Source: Pythium myriotylum (lineage: Eukaryota > Oomycota > Peronosporomycetes > Pythiales > Pythiaceae). From it: a DNA stretch of 64,000 bases. Position numbers and translations under genes: made by a program. The stretch spans positions 496,001 to 560,000 of the forward strand of contig JALJCQ010000022.1 of the NCBI GenBank assembly GCA_023091665.1, read 5' to 3'. Below are positions 28,768 to 38,278 of this stretch, one piece after another (the first letter of the stretch is position 1; each line of letters opens with the position of its first letter). Under the pieces are notes generated by a model. The model had not been told where the DNA came from, searched no databases, and saw nothing but the letters and a program-made list of their open reading frames with translations.

Positions 28768-31700
28768 ATGGCTTTTTGTTCCGCGCGGCAGAACCGTTCT
28801 CCCATGCGCCGGACGTCCCACCACCACCACCACCACCCGAACATGCCGCCGACGTCGGCGCCGACCGTCTCGCAGTCGATGCTCGCGGCGCCGACGGCCG
28901 CCAAGCGCCCGCGCACGATCACGGCGCAGGCCGAGGCGCTCGTGCTGCAGGCGCCGACGCCCGACCACGTGGTCGTGGGCATCGCCGCGGCCGCCGGCGA
29001 CGACCTGGAGGACTGGAGCGAGGACTTTGTGCGCGCCGCGCCGCTGGGCTTCGCGCGCTCGGCGTCGCTCTTCCACCGGCCGTCGCTCGCGCGGCGCTCG
29101 TGGCAGAGACAGCGCAGCTTCGACACGACGCTCCACGACGACCGCGCCGCGCGCCGCAGCAGTCGACGGCGAGGCAGCAGCCACGACGGCGCCGAGGACG
29201 CGCGCCGATCCGCCTCGACGCTCGGGCTCTCGAGCCGCGACGAGCTCGTCATCCCGGACGAAGAAGACGACGACGGCGAGGGCTTTCAAGACCTCGTGCC
29301 ACGCACCAACGAGACCACACAGCACGACGGCGACCACCGGATACCGGGCTTTGAGAACGAGGAAGAGGACGAGGAGAATGACGAGGTCAAGCAGGTCGAG
29401 GAAGACGGAGATGACGACGACGAGGACGGGGAGGAGGAGGACGAGGAAGACGAAGACTGGGACGTGGAGTTCGGCTTCGCCGAGGCTCCCGAGGACGACG
29501 CCGACGACCTCAAGCCCGGCGGCAGCAGCGTCGTGGACTCGAGTCGACGGCGCGCCGACAACTTCAACATCTTCCTGAGAGGCTTCCACGACATGATGGC
29601 CGGCGACGAGTTCGTGGACGACGACGAGGACCTCGCACGGGGCAAGATGCCGCGTCCGTCCATCGAGGAGCCGCTCTTCAAGCGGAGACGCAGCGACATC
29701 CACACGTCGACGAGCGTGGACGGTGTCATGGAGACAGCGCTGCGCTCCAGCCTCTCGTCGCTGCCCGGCACGACCGAGTACTCGCTCGTGGACAAGTACC
29801 GACTGCTCGACGTGGCCTGCTCGTCTTCCTACTCCGTCAGGATAGAACGGTATCCCAAGCCCTGCGTGACGTTCAGTAACCTCGAGCGAGAAGCGACCAC
29901 AGCCGCCATGTTCCCGCTCTTCTCGGACAACAAACTCGAGCAGTGGCTCGCCAACGTCGTGCGCTCCAAGTGCAACGACGTGGACGCGCTCATGACTGAG
30001 GAGCAAGCCAACACGCCGAACCCACGCCAACAAAAGAACCACCAGTTCCGCACGCTCGTGTCGCTGCCCTTTGGCAAGCGCTTTGTCGACAAGTGCTTTA
30101 AGCAGATCTCGGTCTATCGCTTCTACGGCGAGGACAAGTCCAACCGCGAACTGATACGAGTCTTTTTCGAAAAGCTCGCGACTGCGGGTATCGCGGACGA
30201 GCACTGGTCGTCCAAACTACCTCAGCACGATCTCATGTACATTGCTGGCGTCGTTATGGAGGTGTTGCAAGAAGCAGCGAGAATGTACGGTCCAGTTCCA
30301 GCATCCGGTATGATGTCGCCGCCGTCATCTACTGGCAGTGTGGGTGCGGCTGGAAGGGGGAATAACGCGACGGCATTCTGGATGCGGCAGTTCCAGACGA
30401 TCTTGACCATCTGCGTGGACGCATTTCCGACATATCGCCACCTGATCGCTCTGATCGAGCTTCGCTTCGTGTGCCACCACTTGGTGGGGCTCGCCACCGG
30501 TGACCTGAGCTACTCATGGCAGGTCTGTAATCAGTATCCTCACTTCGATGCCACGGTGGGCGGTGAACCTATCGCAGGCCAATCGGCGCCGATCATCGCG
30601 AACGAGATTCTGCAGCACTATGGATCTCTGCTCACTGCTCTGCAGTCGGAGGCCGACGCTAACCAGACCACGCGAGAAGGAGAGCAGACGTCCTCAGCCG
30701 CGCCATCAAAGTTTTGCACGTCGACGGACCCGTTGTGCCTCCTCGCCTTAGCTGTCTGTGACATCCAGACTGTCTATAGCAGTCGCAGCGCGCTTGCAGA
30801 GACCATGATTCCAGAGCTGGTGGAGCTGTTTGAGTTCGAAGATGATGATGCGCCGACTTCTTTTCACGAGATCAGTCACGTGTACTCATCAGAGATGAGT
30901 ACTGTGATGGACGACAAAGAGATCACCATCAATGCGTTGCTTCGCCCCTCGAGTTATGGCCGTCGGCGTCTTCTCGAGGAACGACTCTACAAGTCAATCG
31001 ACATGTTCAAGGAGCCGCTCGTGAAAGCGCGATGTGCAGCGGTTATGAGCAGTATCTACGCGGCAGCTGCAGCAGCGATCTCCGGTGGGAACCCGCATAC
31101 TCACTTGAAGATGGCAGAAAGTCTAGTGTATGAAGCTCTGCGAATCTTAGAATGGGTGACATCGAAGAGACTCGAGGACCTTCTCCCCACAACGGATGGC
31201 GGTGAAGTGCAGCCACGCGAACCGGTCTCTAGCGTGTTTGCAAACGACGGGCTGATCTCCGACCTCGGCCGCGAGATTCTGGAAAGCCTTGGTAACGTTC
31301 TCGTGAAGAACCACAAGTACCGATACGGGATTCTGTGTCTGGAGGCCGCGACCGATGTGTACACGTTGCTGAACCAGGGCAGGAACCACGAGCGTGTGGA
31401 TCGACTGATGTGTACACTCACGACCCAAGCCGACGACATCAAGCGAGCGCTTCCTCTCCACGAGAAAGTGGCTACATCGTGCTTGCGCCAAGGCAATGCC
31501 AACGAGTACGTGTTCCTGACGCAGACGCTGACAAACATGTGGCTACGCGAAGGCAAGTTTTCTCGCGCAGAGGAGTTTTTGACGTCAGCATTTCACTTTC
31601 TGCGCGACCAGACGAGCCTGCTGCCTCCTTTCTTTCTCTCGTCGCTGGCGGGAAGCCATTCCGGTAGTGACTCGTTGTCGACCTCGAGTCGGAGTGGTAC

Positions 31701-34700
31701 AGTCTTGACAGCGTCGAGTTCGGCTTCATCGAATGGCTCGTTTATCTACTCTGGCGGTCGAGGAAACACGAGTGAGATGGATCTGTGGTTGAACCATGAT
31801 ATCACGTTGCACTTGCTACTGCGGGATCTGTATCGAGCAAGTGGACGATTTATCGAGGCAATGCGTGTTCTCGAGTATATGCTCAACTACAGCGTGAGGC
31901 TGCCTCGTGGGAAGCGAACCCAGTTGCGGATGCTTCTCGCTGAAGACAGCCTTCAGCTGCGCGTGCTGGATACGACGAGGTACATGCTCCATTTGTTGGA
32001 TCAAGAAGCCAACTTCTTCTGTGACAGGCTCTTGCAGAGTACTCTTGGTGGTGTCTTCGGAAGTGCGAACAACAACAGCAGCGGTGGATTTGGCAGTAGC
32101 AGTGGTGCCGGAGGCGGGAGTAGCAGCGGAGGTAGAAGCATGGGAGGCATGGGCAGTGAGTCTCGGTTCTGTTTCGACATGGTTATGACTGTGCGCTACA
32201 TCCTTTGTCGTGCGAAGCTGTACTTCCACCTTGGAGAGCTTCGCCACGCCTACACGTGGCTGTCACTGGCTCATATCAAGAATGAGCGGGAGAGTGTCCG
32301 AACGAACGCAAAGATGCACATGTTTGATGGCCGCATATTGGTCGAGTTGCTACGTCGACAACACGAGCAGCGGTTGTTCCCGGAGAAGACTGCATCGGCC
32401 AATCAATTGCATGAGCAACAATCGAACTCTATAACGCCAGTGGAAGAGACTGTGAAGGCCTTCGCTTCATCTGTGTACGCGTTGAGCAAGGAGGAACGCC
32501 AGCAGCTCGAAGATCGGCTGGTTGAGTTTAGCGCTGCTGTTGACAGTGCTGAGAAGTGCTTGGAGATGGGTGTGCAAGCGTTTTGGTCGGCATATGATCT
32601 ATTTGAGGGGCTGGACGATGGCCACCACCAGCTTAAGGCTTTGCTCGGAGTCATTCAGTGCCAGCTTGCACCGATCGACCGCTCGTTCTTCGCGTTGGGC
32701 AGCAACGAGAGCGATGACCACCTTATCAAGGTCCTCGGCGTTTGCGCTGCCGTGCCTCGTCGAAGCGCAACTTTTCTAGCGAAGAGAGAGAGTGGAGTTG
32801 GCGAACTACACAGCGATCCAAACGACGAGGAAGAGCGTGAGGATACCTCGATTGAACGAGTGCGAAAGACCCTGCAGGATTGTCAACGCCTCCTGCGGCG
32901 AGCGCTTAACTTGTCGGAGCAATTGGCGGAGCCTTGGTCGTACTTTCGAACCTTGGTCTTCTGCTCACAGACTTGGACGTGGCTGGAACGCCTCGCTCCG
33001 TACAAAAGCGAACGGCCAGTCAAAGAAGCTGCGTCTTTCTGGGAAGAAGCTGTCAAGGTAATGAAAGCCGTGTACTTCCGGCGTGTGGCCTTCGAGTATG
33101 ACCCGCGGAATCGCCACTCCATTCAGCAAGTGGCGCGATCTGGTGGTCTGCATGGCCCCTCGCTGGGCGGTGACAGCTCCACGTTCTCGCTGGTGCCGAT
33201 CCTCAACTTTCGCGAAAGTTTCATCCTTCGACTCGAGGCGATGACCCTTCAATTGATCACAACAGCGTGTCAGCTCCAGCAATTTCACCGCGTTCCTGAG
33301 TATGTCGAAGATTTGCTCGTTCTCCACATGGATGAGCTTATCAGTGCAAGGATGTGCTTGAACGGAATTGCTCACCAGCTGCGCTCATTCCGATCACAGC
33401 AGCAGCACCAATCCATTGTGCGACAGATCCCGCTGTATTCGATTCCCGGGCCGACCGCGTATTCGGCCACAAGCTCCTTTGCCAAACCCAACAGCCAAGA
33501 TATCGCTGTGCAGCCCACTTCACGGGCTTCCTTCTCGTCCAACAGTTTGCCCGGAGTGCTTCCATCAGCTTCCCTTGTGAATGCGTCGGGCACGAAGCGC
33601 AAAGGCCACAAAAAGAACCAGTCGATGTCCTCGATCTCCGAGTTGCTTGCTTCGTCGGGAAGCACTCAGGCAACGACGTCGTCGTTTCACGATCTGTCAC
33701 TGTCGTTTGTGTCAGCAAGTGGTCGTGGCACGGCCCTCAGTGGTGGAGCTACCCCTCGCACTGGGCTGGCATCCTTGAGTGATCGAACCCCTCCAACTTC
33801 GCAGGGAGCAAAGTCTGGATCGTACGTGGCGTCAAACGACTCGTCGGCCGTTGCAAGTATGAGGAGTCCAGGAAGCGGAGGACCAGAAAACGACTCGGCA
33901 AGGTCGCGTGAGCGATCGCGCTCGGCTCCGCAGCCAAACACCCCTCGAGGAGAACGTGCTCGAACTATCTCGAACGATTTTCTATCTCCAGTTAATGAGA
34001 ACACGGGTGGCGCTGCTGTGGCATCGTCTGCACCTGTGCGAGTGGTTGATTTGAAGGATGTTCACTTGTGGACGTCTTCTTCATTCGATGATGATTTCAC
34101 GAACACGAACGGTACAAGCAGCAGTGCGGCGATCGGGATCTACGACTTCGATGATGTCCAATCAGAGCGTTTGTGGTGGATCTTCAACGCGTGGAGAATA
34201 TCCAAGGATAACTATATCTCGGGCAAGAATGAGATCTCTGCATTCCGTCACCAGAATCTCAAGACACTTCGCACACTCCTCGATGCATTCGATCCTCAGC
34301 AAGTTGCTGTGCTGTACACTGGCAATGACAAATCGTCCGGAGGGATGTTGGGCTTCGACGTGGCCCACATCAACTCGCATACGTTTATCGAAGACCGTGG
34401 CTTCGTGCTTTGCGTCGGATACGACTCTGCACCGTCACGCGCGATTTCGACTGCCTCAGCCCTGCAGCTTTCTCAACTCCAGCACCACTCAAGACTGGAG
34501 TTCAAAGTTTTCAAGGCTATCGCAGACAAGCCAGCGACGTGGCGTCACGAGATTCCCCGAGCAGACTGGTATTTGTCACAAGACCATTTCTTCGATGGTC
34601 CTGTACCGTCCGGGGAGGATGCGGTGTTGCGAACGCTCAAGCTTCTGGGAGCGAAGCTACTACTGAAGGTCATCGGTGCGCTGCTGCTCGAGAATTCACT

Positions 34701-35904
34701 TGTCATCGTCGGCACATCGTTTCCTTTGATCAAGGAGGTAACGTTGTGTTTGCTGAAGTTGCTTCGTCCGTTCCATTGGCAGCACACGTTCTTGCCGTTC
34801 CTGCCAATCCCGTCGTGGCGGTTCCTGGCGGACTCTTTGAATCACCACGTCCAAGCCCAGCTTGTTGGTCGTCCAAAGAGCAAGATGACGTTGGGTTTGA
34901 CTTCGGAGTGGCGTTGGGGATCACCTCGTAATTCAGCACCTTCGTCGACACGTTCTGCTACCAGTGCAAGCAGCAGTGGATCTCGCCACGGGGATCACTT
35001 ACCCCCTGGGATGGAAGAGGAACCACCGTTTATCATCGGTACCATGGCTGACACGTGGCAAACCTGTGTCCAGCGTTTGAAGACTTCATCGACGGACGAA
35101 CGCACCATCCCCGCGTATGTTAACGTGCTCAATCTGGACGACGTTGCGTCATTCTCGACAGCGAAGGGAAGTCTTAATGCCGTGTCGTTCCCTCGCAAGC
35201 TGCGAAAGCAGTTTATGGAACGGTTCGATAAAGTTGTCAAGCATCGCCGCAAGGCCCAGGAGAAAACGCAAGCTCCTCCACGCCACCGGCCATCGTCAAC
35301 TCGTATGGGCGTTTCGTCGTCGCATTCTATTCGGTCGAGCTTCTCGCAGCACAGCAACTACACCACAGGCTCGATGGCGAGATCGAGGAACATTGCTGTT
35401 CCTATCGGTGACGACGACCGTTGTGTATACGATGCAGAGTGTGCAGCAGCGTTCGTAGCTGGTCTTCGCGACTTTTACGATCGCTTGTACACGCTCAGTG
35501 CCGAGCGCGCGAAGAAGCTACAGGGCAGGAAGAAGCACTCAAAGCGCCAGGAGATAAAGTCGTGGTTTTCGTCGACCCACGAGTTCGACGCGTATGTCGA
35601 CAAATTTTTGGAGACGGCTATCTACGAGCGGTACGAGATCGACAAATTGGCTGGTGCCACTTCAGGTGCCACCATCACTGACTCGAATGCACTCGCCGCT
35701 ACTATGCTGTCCCGGTCGAACAGCAGCACAATGATGACGACGAACACGGCGCCTCGATCCGGCAAGCACGCGATGACGATGATGACAACGTCATCGTCAA
35801 ATCATGCTCTGCTGAGTGGCACGTCCTTGGCAAGAAGCTTTGGCAGCGTCAGCAGCTCCAGCAGCTTCAATGGCCTCCCATCCTCCACACACCATCAACT
35901 CTGA
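28768..35904 (+). CDS. Giant DENN-domain protein with helical-repeat region
   Basis: One exon, 2378 residues from the first in-frame ATG; ATGs 12 and 25 codons later are also possible. The N-terminus has a His6 run (28819-28836) and a strongly acidic stretch (about 180-250). Residues ~340-1500 are mostly alpha-helical, TPR-like (for example KYRYGILCLEAATDVYTLLN, FSRAEEFLTSAFHFLRDQ), broken by a Gly/Ser run at about 1090-1130. After a Ser-rich linker, a tripartite DENN module occupies ~1740-2300: a u-DENN-like strand region, central DENN (ALLLENSLVIVGTSFPLI, LLRPFHWQHTFLPFLPIPSW, PPFIIGT), then a d-DENN helical part (VYDAECAAAFVAGLRDFYDR ... FLETAIYERY). DENN proteins are exchange factors for Rab GTPases. 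The target Rab is unknown. The tail is Ser/Met-rich and disordered. Confidence 0.8.
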   Translation: MAFCSARQNRSPMRRTSHHHHHHPNMPPTSAPTVSQSMLAAPTAAKRPRTITAQAEALVLQAPTPDHVVVGIAAAAGDDLEDWSEDFVRAAPLGFARSASLFHRPSLARRSWQRQRSFDTTLHDDRAARRSSRRRGSSHDGAEDARRSASTLGLSSRDELVIPDEEDDDGEGFQDLVPRTNETTQHDGDHRIPGFENEEEDEENDEVKQVEEDGDDDDEDGEEEDEEDEDWDVEFGFAEAPEDDADDLKPGGSSVVDSSRRRADNFNIFLRGFHDMMAGDEFVDDDEDLARGKMPRPSIEEPLFKRRRSDIHTSTSVDGVMETALRSSLSSLPGTTEYSLVDKYRLLDVACSSSYSVRIERYPKPCVTFSNLEREATTAAMFPLFSDNKLEQWLANVVRSKCNDVDALMTEEQANTPNPRQQKNHQFRTLVSLPFGKRFVDKCFKQISVYRFYGEDKSNRELIRVFFEKLATAGIADEHWSSKLPQHDLMYIAGVVMEVLQEAARMYGPVPASGMMSPPSSTGSVGAAGRGNNATAFWMRQFQTILTICVDAFPTYRHLIALIELRFVCHHLVGLATGDLSYSWQVCNQYPHFDATVGGEPIAGQSAPIIANEILQHYGSLLTALQSEADANQTTREGEQTSSAAPSKFCTSTDPLCLLALAVCDIQTVYSSRSALAETMIPELVELFEFEDDDAPTSFHEISHVYSSEMSTVMDDKEITINALLRPSSYGRRRLLEERLYKSIDMFKEPLVKARCAAVMSSIYAAAAAAISGGNPHTHLKMAESLVYEALRILEWVTSKRLEDLLPTTDGGEVQPREPVSSVFANDGLISDLGREILESLGNVLVKNHKYRYGILCLEAATDVYTLLNQGRNHERVDRLMCTLTTQADDIKRALPLHEKVATSCLRQGNANEYVFLTQTLTNMWLREGKFSRAEEFLTSAFHFLRDQTSLLPPFFLSSLAGSHSGSDSLSTSSRSGTVLTASSSASSNGSFIYSGGRGNTSEMDLWLNHDITLHLLLRDLYRASGRFIEAMRVLEYMLNYSVRLPRGKRTQLRMLLAEDSLQLRVLDTTRYMLHLLDQEANFFCDRLLQSTLGGVFGSANNNSSGGFGSSSGAGGGSSSGGRSMGGMGSESRFCFDMVMTVRYILCRAKLYFHLGELRHAYTWLSLAHIKNERESVRTNAKMHMFDGRILVELLRRQHEQRLFPEKTASANQLHEQQSNSITPVEETVKAFASSVYALSKEERQQLEDRLVEFSAAVDSAEKCLEMGVQAFWSAYDLFEGLDDGHHQLKALLGVIQCQLAPIDRSFFALGSNESDDHLIKVLGVCAAVPRRSATFLAKRESGVGELHSDPNDEEEREDTSIERVRKTLQDCQRLLRRALNLSEQLAEPWSYFRTLVFCSQTWTWLERLAPYKSERPVKEAASFWEEAVKVMKAVYFRRVAFEYDPRNRHSIQQVARSGGLHGPSLGGDSSTFSLVPILNFRESFILRLEAMTLQLITTACQLQQFHRVPEYVEDLLVLHMDELISARMCLNGIAHQLRSFRSQQQHQSIVRQIPLYSIPGPTAYSATSSFAKPNSQDIAVQPTSRASFSSNSLPGVLPSASLVNASGTKRKGHKKNQSMSSISELLASSGSTQATTSSFHDLSLSFVSASGRGTALSGGATPRTGLASLSDRTPPTSQGAKSGSYVASNDSSAVASMRSPGSGGPENDSARSRERSRSAPQPNTPRGERARTISNDFLSPVNENTGGAAVASSAPVRVVDLKDVHLWTSSSFDDDFTNTNGTSSSAAIGIYDFDDVQSERLWWIFNAWRISKDNYISGKNEISAFRHQNLKTLRTLLDAFDPQQVAVLYTGNDKSSGGMLGFDVAHINSHTFIEDRGFVLCVGYDSAPSRAISTASALQLSQLQHHSRLEFKVFKAIADKPATWRHEIPRADWYLSQDHFFDGPVPSGEDAVLRTLKLLGAKLLLKVIGALLLENSLVIVGTSFPLIKEVTLCLLKLLRPFHWQHTFLPFLPIPSWRFLADSLNHHVQAQLVGRPKSKMTLGLTSEWRWGSPRNSAPSSTRSATSASSSGSRHGDHLPPGMEEEPPFIIGTMADTWQTCVQRLKTSSTDERTIPAYVNVLNLDDVASFSTAKGSLNAVSFPRKLRKQFMERFDKVVKHRRKAQEKTQAPPRHRPSSTRMGVSSSHSIRSSFSQHSNYTTGSMARSRNIAVPIGDDDRCVYDAECAAAFVAGLRDFYDRLYTLSAERAKKLQGRKKHSKRQEIKSWFSSTHEFDAYVDKFLETAIYERYEIDKLAGATSGATITDSNALAATMLSRSNSSTMMTTNTAPRSGKHAMTMMTTSSSNHALLSGTSLARSFGSVSSSSSFNGLPSSTHHQL

Positions 35905-36202
35905 GCTCCTCGAGTTCCGTTGGAGACGGAGATTATCATCCCCACTTGGATAGTAGTTGTCAGGAATCAGTGGAAGCCCTCGTAGACAGGGCACTTATTT
36001 ATGAAGAGAAGAAAGGGTGTCTCTTGAGTGCATTTTGGTAGTCCACGAAGAGTTCAGCACGATGAGATGGATTATCGAATGCTTCGTTTAGCCACCCAAA
36101 AGCCCAAAATATCGAACCCACCCAGATTTGGGTAGATCACTTACTCTACCAATTGATTCAACATATTCTGGATCTGGACTGTGCATTCACCCATGGAAGG
36201 TC

Positions 36203-36797
36203 TCACACACACAAGGACGACAGCGTGAGCTTCTCCTCGGCGGCTTTTGTGTCCAGCGCTGCCATGGCTTTCGCCTTCGCCTGCGCATAGAGTTGCTACG
36301 CTGGCGTGAGCAGTGGCTTTTCATATGCACCACGAATTCCCAGCGATGTACCTGATCCACGCGGTACGCGACCGAGGCCTTGCCGGCCTTAACTGCCCAC
36401 TGAAGTGGAGTCTTCTCGTACTTATCCACGACCTTCCACTGCGCGCCGTGGTCCAGTAGGAGCCAGATCATCTTCTCGTCGCCGACTTTGCACGCGAGGT
36501 GCAGAGGCGAGTACCAACCCCAGGCTGTGCGGGCATTTGCGTCGGCGCCGAACGCCAGCAGCAGTCTGGCCATCTCAGTATCTCCTTTGGTGACTGCGCG
36601 ATGCAGCGGACCGACGCCTGACTTTCCTAGTTGTTGTTGCATTGAGAATGGGTGTGATAGAGGAAATAAGTAACCGCCATCCCTACCCATCGTACGCGGT
36701 GGAGAAGCCCCGGCGACTCGCGCAGACACTCCTCGACCGCGGCGCGATCGCCTCGGCTCACGAGCAGACAGAGATCCACCGCCTCCTTAGATGCCAT
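36203..36797 (-). CDS. Small ankyrin-repeat protein
   Basis: Three exons inferred: 36797-36696, 36621-36352 and 36295-36203 (introns 74 and 56 nt), giving 154 residues. Joined, it reads as about three ankyrin repeats: CLLVSRGDRAAVEECLRESP, then GVGPLHRAVTKGDTEMARLL, then SPLHLACKVGDEKMIWLLLD, and TPLQWAVKAGKASVAYR. A final Ala/Lys/Glu-rich helix (AQAKAKAMAALDTKAAEEK) follows. The last exon was chosen because its frame is helical and sensible, while the unspliced frame is an Arg run. It is probably a protein-protein adaptor; the partner is unknown. Confidence 0.7.
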
Positions 36798-36901
36798 TAC
36801 GAGCCAGGCGACCTTTCGAATCACTAAGCTTGTTGTGAAAGCAAATTGGATCCCTGAATTCTTACAAATTACTAGTTGTGCAGGATCTTTCTATAGCTTC
36901 T

Positions 36902-38278
36902 CTAGGCGGTCTGGTTGGAGAACCAGGCGTGGCCGAGCACCTGGCGCAGCGAAGCGCGCTTGCGCGGGTCCGCGGCCACGAGCTGCGCGACGAGCTGCTG
37001 TGCTTCCGGCGACACGTTGCGCTCGCGCAAACGGCGTTGCATGTGCTCACGGTCGAGCTTGAGCGAGTCCTGAATCGTGAGGTGTCGGCGAGCCGCCTGG
37101 GCCTCAGCGAACGGGTGCTGACCCACAAGGATCTGGTAGAGGATAATGCCGAGGCTGAAGAGGTCGGCGGCTGCCGTGGGCGGCTCGTCGACGCACAGGA
37201 CGCGCTCGGGTGCAATGTATCCGGGGGTGCCGACCATGCGGCGCTGCGGCTGCTGGTCGTTTGGCAGCGAAGCGTCGTAGGCACCGCCAAAGTCGATAAC
37301 TTGAGCCTGCTTGGCGCCGGGCGTCACGAGAATGTTCTCGAGCTTGAGGTCGCAGTGAACGATGTCGTTGGCGTGGAGTGCGTGCAGCGTCTCGCAGATC
37401 TGCTCGACGACACAGCGCGCGTCGTTCTCCGCGAGCACGTTGGGCCCGTTGGACAGGAACGCGAGCAGCGTCTTGCCGGCGTGGCGCGGCATGATGATCT
37501 GAACATCTTCCTGGGTCTCGACCACGCGGTAGTCACCCAAGAACGCTAGTGGCGTGTGGATGTGAGCGACGCCGACAAGTTTCTTGAGCGTGAGCACCTC
37601 GGGTTCGTCAGCGCGAACACCCTTGAGCACCTTGATCACGCGCTCCTCCTGCGGGCGTGCACGATGGCGTGCAACGACGACGCGGGTCTTGGTGTCCTGG
37701 CAGAGGCACTGGACCTCCTCAAAGTCCTTCAGCCACGCGGCGTGGGCGAGTGCGTCCTGCACGAGCCGTTGCCAGATCGCCGCATCGGCCGCGGTCGCAA
37801 ATCGTAGGCGCACACGCAGTGCGGTGCCCTTGAGCTTGAGTCCATTGCCCGCGGTGAGCTCGCAGGTCGTGTCGTGGGGCAGTGGGAACTTGGCGCCGTG
37901 GCCTGGCGAGAAGACGAAGAGCGTGGGCTGCTCGCCGGTCTGCAGGCGGATGCTCTTGAGCTCGAAGCGGTGCAGCGTCCAGGCCGAGCCGACGCAGACC
38001 TTGACGTCACGTGCGACGTAGTGGAAGCGCAGCACGGGCAGCTCTTGCGGCGCGGCGGTTGCGGGCGTCGAGGACGCGGCGCGCTGCAGCTTGACGGGCG
38101 CGGGCGTCGCGATCGAGTGGCGACGCAGCTCGGCCGCCATCTTGCGGGCCGTGGGCGAGCGCGCGCGCGCCGGCGTGGGCAGCGGCAGCAGCGCGGCGCG
38201 AGAGGTCGGTCGGTCGGTCATGGCGGCGGGTGCCGGCGGCAGGGAGCAAGAGGAAATGGAGTGGCGGCGCCGCGGCAT
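36902..38278 (-). CDS. Protein kinase with N-terminal PH-like domain
   Basis: 458 residues from the ATG at 38278; an ATG at 38221 would give 439. After a disordered Arg/Ser/Pro N-terminus with two RRHSI motifs (possible PKA-type sites), residues ~90-210 resemble a PH-like beta sandwich ending in a helix (ALRVRLRFATAADAAIWQRL). The kinase domain follows: Lys in ERVIKVLKG, catalytic loop VHCDLKLEN, VIDFGGAYD (DFG), GTPGYIAPER (APE region), and LFSLGIILYQILVGQHPF. The activation segment and C-lobe look like CAMK/AGC-type Ser/Thr kinases. Odd points: HRD is HCD, and no clear GxGxxG loop is visible. Catalytic Asp, DFG and Lys are kept, so activity is likely. Substrates are unknown. Confidence 0.88.
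   Translation of the reverse strand: MPRRRHSISSCSLPPAPAAMTDRPTSRAALLPLPTPARARSPTARKMAAELRRHSIATPAPVKLQRAASSTPATAAPQELPVLRFHYVARDVKVCVGSAWTLHRFELKSIRLQTGEQPTLFVFSPGHGAKFPLPHDTTCELTAGNGLKLKGTALRVRLRFATAADAAIWQRLVQDALAHAAWLKDFEEVQCLCQDTKTRVVVARHRARPQEERVIKVLKGVRADEPEVLTLKKLVGVAHIHTPLAFLGDYRVVETQEDVQIIMPRHAGKTLLAFLSNGPNVLAENDARCVVEQICETLHALHANDIVHCDLKLENILVTPGAKQAQVIDFGGAYDASLPNDQQPQRRMVGTPGYIAPERVLCVDEPPTAAADLFSLGIILYQILVGQHPFAEAQAARRHLTIQDSLKLDREHMQRRLRERNVSPEAQQLVAQLVAADPRKRASLRQVLGHAWFSNQTA

Noticed and set aside
28594..30204. 536-codon minus-strand frame over the DENN gene 5' end
   Set aside because: Leu/Val/Arg-rich antisense shadow without domain; starts inside the sense gene.
30329..30517. 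Gly/Ser-rich or Arg-rich frames near the DENN gene considered as separate small genes
   Set aside because: All lie within the single long sense frame.
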